A stretch of 64,000 nt of DNA from Rubripirellula reticaptiva. GTDB taxonomy: Bacteria; Planctomycetota; Planctomycetia; Pirellulales; Pirellulaceae. The notes beneath the pieces are model-generated. The model did no database searches, was not told where the DNA came from, and saw nothing but the letters and a program-made list of their open reading frames with translations. The stretch is from the NCBI RefSeq assembly GCF_007860175.1, contig NZ_SJPX01000001.1, positions 1,302,001 through 1,366,000 of the forward strand. Reading direction: 5' to 3'. Numbering within the stretch: position 1 is the stretch's first letter; each line of letters begins with the position of its first letter. Below, one piece after another: positions 61,683 to 64,000 of the stretch. A program made the position numbers and the translations under genes.

Positions 61683-64000
61683 CTACTGTTCGAGTCGACG
61701 CATGGTTTCGTCCAACGTGTATTGGAGGTAGTCGTCCATTTCGAATTCCAATACGCCGAGTGCTAGTTCGACTGCGTCGTCGCCTTGCAGGAAACTAACC
61801 GCACGAACTCCTTCCAACCGAACTCGCGGGTGTTCATCCGCGATGCACTTTTGAAGCAGCGCTGCATGGTTGGGTACCGAGTCGAGCCAGAACGACAGCA
61901 CGCGAGTCGCCGCCGCACGAGCGCGGTGATCTTTGGCGGACAACATCGTTTCGAGTAGTTCTCGATTGATGACGTTGTGCGTTTGGTGCATCCAAAGCGC
62001 TTCGAGCATTTGATGTTCGTAGCCTTCTTCGTTCTTGTCGAGCGACCCCATCCACGTTTTTAGTGCCGAGGAAACTTCGCTCGTATCGCGAGCCGCCAAT
62101 TCGCGGCGAGCGCGGTAACGCGTGCGGTCTTCCGGCACCTTCAATAGTTCCAACAGCGCGGGGATCGGTTCGCCTGCGATCTTGGCAGGCTGCAATAGAG
62201 GCCGCGTTTTGTGCTTGATCCGCCAAATTCGGCCGTGGCTATGGTCGCGGCTAGGGTCGCGAAGATTGTGTTGCAGGTGACCGATCAACGCGTTGTGCCA
62301 GTCGACAATGTACAGCGAACCATCCGGTGCAATTTGAATGTCGACAGGGCGGAAGTTTCCGTCGTCACACATCAACAGTGGTGGAACTTCCTTGCCCACG
62401 AATCCAGATCCTTCTTCGCGAACTTCGTGGTTCAGCACGCCGCGATCGCCGATCACGTTGGTGACCAAGAAGTTGCCTTGCATTTCGGGTGGAAAGTGGC
62501 GACTGGAAATCATCGCACAACCGGACAGCGGACGAATTCGCTTTTTGTAAAACGTCGGGAACTCAAATTTGGGATCACCACCGCCCAGCGATGCGACGCG
62601 GCGATGTTGGGATCCGCCGGGGTGCTTCAGCGGGTAGTCGATGCGTCCGGAAATCGGTGCGGCCCAGTAACTGTTGCCCGGTGATGCATCACCGATGAAG
62701 TTTTGCCCCCAAGCGTCAAATACATGTCCCCAAGGGTTGGCGAATGCAAAGTTGCTGAAAACGCTGATCTTTTCGTTTTTGGGGTGATAGGCCCAAATCC
62801 CCGCCTCGCCCAGGCGAGTCAGCCCATAGGGGCTTTCGACTTGCGAGAACTTGAACGTGCCTTCTTGGAAATACAGATTGCCGCCCGGTCCCCATTCAAA
62901 TGCCGAGATGCCGTGGTGCGAATCGGCAGTGTCGAAACCGAATAGCTTTCGAGTGACCACATCGGCTTTGTCGTCGCCGTCGGTGTCGCGTGCGACCAAA
63001 ATATCGGGCTGTTCGGCGATGTAGGCTCCGTCCGCTGTCAATTCGAAACCGGTCGGTTGGTGCAGTCCGCCAGCGAACGTTTTGCAAGTATCGGAAACGC
63101 CATCACCGTCAGTGTCTTCGAGGATCAGCAACTTGTCATCGAGTTTCGTTTTAGGCTTCCAGTGTGGGTACGACGGCATGGTCGCAACCCACAATCGACC
63201 TTTGTTATCAAAGTTGAGCGCCACTGGGTTTGCCAGGTCGGGGAACTGTTCCTCCGATGCAACCAGTTGAATTTCGAACCCATCGGCCAAGGTGAACATC
63301 TTTTGCTGTTCAGCGGCGGGACTGTAATCGAGCGATCCCAGCTTGCCTCTGGTGACGTTGGGGTCATTGGGGCGGCCCACATTCGTTTTCGGATTGATGA
63401 AAGCGAGCGTGCCCGAGTCGTCCGCCTTGTCCGCGACCGATTCGCCATTGGCAAGTTTCCAAATCCGAGCGTCGCGGATTGCTGTCATTTGATCCAGGAT
63501 CGCGCGTTCGCGTTCCATCACGTCAGTGTTGTCGTAGGTGCCGTCGCTGCCCGCTTTGCCGCGACCGCCATAAATCGAGAAACCATTGACGGCGCGATAG
63601 CGGTGCCACCAATGAAAGTTCTTGTCGTTGATTTCCGCAAGAACTTTAGGGTCGACTGTTTTGGGGCCACCTTCACCGAACAGTGCCTTGTCAAACACGT
63701 TCGCAAACCCAGCGTAACCGAGGTCGTTCAAGTGGCAACCGTTCAGCGTCATTCGTTCGTCGTTGTCGGCAAACATGGTTTGCGTCGGCGTGAACACGTC
63801 CGCGAAAACCACATCGGCCGTTACCGCTGCTTCGCGCAAGACTTCGGTATACATCGCCAGTCGAGCGTTGTGAGCTTCGCCGTCGGGCAAATTCGAGTCG
63901 CCCGTTTTTTCGAATGCGATCGGCGAAACCAAAACGATCCTGGGCGTGCCCTTGCCGTAATCGGTGGCTTGAGTGTGCTCGACCAGTTCGGTGATTTGTT
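61683..64000 (-). CDS. SGNH hydrolase / beta-propeller / HEAT secreted protein, N-terminus beyond the window
   Basis: The frame runs off the right edge; about 772 codons are inside. The first part is the end of a GDSL/SGNH domain: PRIVLVSPIAFEK, then NGCHLNDLGYAGFA with the catalytic His of block V. A linker (FHWWHRYRAVNGFSIYG) precedes the propeller of the planctomycete 'membrane-bound dehydrogenase' family: DGFEIQLVASEEQFPDLANP, RLWVATMPSYPHWKP, LLILEDTDGDGVSDTCKTFA, PTGFELTADGAYIAEQPDIL and GHVFDAWGQNFIGDASPGNS. The C-terminal third is HEAT-like helices (RARAAATRVLSFWLDSVPNH, LEGVRAVSFLQGDDAVE). No CxxCH in this piece; the haem site is in the adjacent gene. Probably a secreted carbohydrate-active or redox partner. 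Confidence 0.85.
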   Translation of the reverse strand, partial: QITELVEHTQATDYGKGTPRIVLVSPIAFEKTGDSNLPDGEAHNARLAMYTEVLREAAVTADVVFADVFTPTQTMFADNDERMTLNGCHLNDLGYAGFANVFDKALFGEGGPKTVDPKVLAEINDKNFHWWHRYRAVNGFSIYGGRGKAGSDGTYDNTDVMERERAILDQMTAIRDARIWKLANGESVADKADDSGTLAFINPKTNVGRPNDPNVTRGKLGSLDYSPAAEQQKMFTLADGFEIQLVASEEQFPDLANPVALNFDNKGRLWVATMPSYPHWKPKTKLDDKLLILEDTDGDGVSDTCKTFAGGLHQPTGFELTADGAYIAEQPDILVARDTDGDDKADVVTRKLFGFDTADSHHGISAFEWGPGGNLYFQEGTFKFSQVESPYGLTRLGEAGIWAYHPKNEKISVFSNFAFANPWGHVFDAWGQNFIGDASPGNSYWAAPISGRIDYPLKHPGGSQHRRVASLGGGDPKFEFPTFYKKRIRPLSGCAMISSRHFPPEMQGNFLVTNVIGDRGVLNHEVREEGSGFVGKEVPPLLMCDDGNFRPVDIQIAPDGSLYIVDWHNALIGHLQHNLRDPSRDHSHGRIWRIKHKTRPLLQPAKIAGEPIPALLELLKVPEDRTRYRARRELAARDTSEVSSALKTWMGSLDKNEEGYEHQMLEALWMHQTHNVINRELLETMLSAKDHRARAAATRVLSFWLDSVPNHAALLQKCIADEHPRVRLEGVRAVSFLQGDDAVELALGVLEFEMDDYLQYTLDETMRRLEQ

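Noticed and set aside
1-64000. CRISPR array, integrase, IS element or tRNA gene
   Set aside because: No regularly spaced direct repeats, no transposase or integrase motifs and no cloverleaf-like stretch with a TTCGA-type arm were found by eye in the intergenic spaces.

Overview
The window looks like a piece of a planctomycete chromosome, probably from the Pirellulales (Rhodopirellula-like). The pointers are DUF1559 pseudopilin-like proteins with the H-X9-DG signature, DUF1573 and DUF502 proteins, a secreted multi-haem/copper style enzyme pair with HEAT repeats (the PVC 'putative membrane-bound dehydrogenase' family), a caspase-like secreted protein, moderate-to-high GC, few canonical Shine-Dalgarno sites and frequent GTG/TTG starts. 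The taxonomic placement is inference; no rRNA or tRNA gene is visible.

Left part (1-24.6 kb): the 3' end of peptidase T faces a four-gene operon encoding a TIM-barrel sugar isomerase-like protein and the three-subunit proton-translocating transhydrogenase (pntA1-pntA2-pntB). A large secreted protein follows, then a long minus-strand block: a 1163-residue FtsX-type permease, a lipoate ligase-like protein, a eukaryote-type UDP-sugar pyrophosphorylase, and a MacA-ATPase-MacB-like efflux operon whose adaptor carries a C-terminal pair of EF-hands. On the plus strand come a TolC-like lipoprotein, an RluA-family pseudouridine synthase, a SEC-C/TPR protein, RibD and a small secreted protein.

Middle (25.7-32.3 kb): a visibly decayed efflux cluster (TetR regulator, membrane-fusion protein and RND pump remnants, all frameshifted or truncated), then a secreted caspase-like protein with an EF-hand loop, a polytopic membrane protein, a 54-residue basic protein, a DUF971 protein and a phenylacetate-CoA-ligase-like enzyme.

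32.6-41.2 kb is the most unusual region: two tandem DUF1559 pseudopilin-like genes, then a three-gene set encoding a DUF1573 protein, a 713-residue zinc-ribbon/helical/PilM-like fusion and a DUF1559-type lipoprotein. The PilM domain appears circularly permuted. After a short stretch (PQQ-type propeller lipoprotein, RuvX, two small hypothetical genes) comes an almost gapless type II secretion operon, gspD-E-F-G-H-I-J-K-C-L-M (44.36-54.93 kb). It shows overlapping reading frames and a Gly/Asn-rich insertion in the secretin. Together these two clusters suggest a region devoted to pilus-like or type II secretion machinery. No prepilin peptidase is in the window.

Right part (55-64 kb): a TPR lipoprotein, DUF502 protein, ComF-like phosphoribosyltransferase, a weak orphan frame, an ECF-type sigma factor ending in a clear terminator, and a two-gene set for a HEAT-cupredoxin-cytochrome c protein and a SGNH/propeller/HEAT protein that runs off the right edge.
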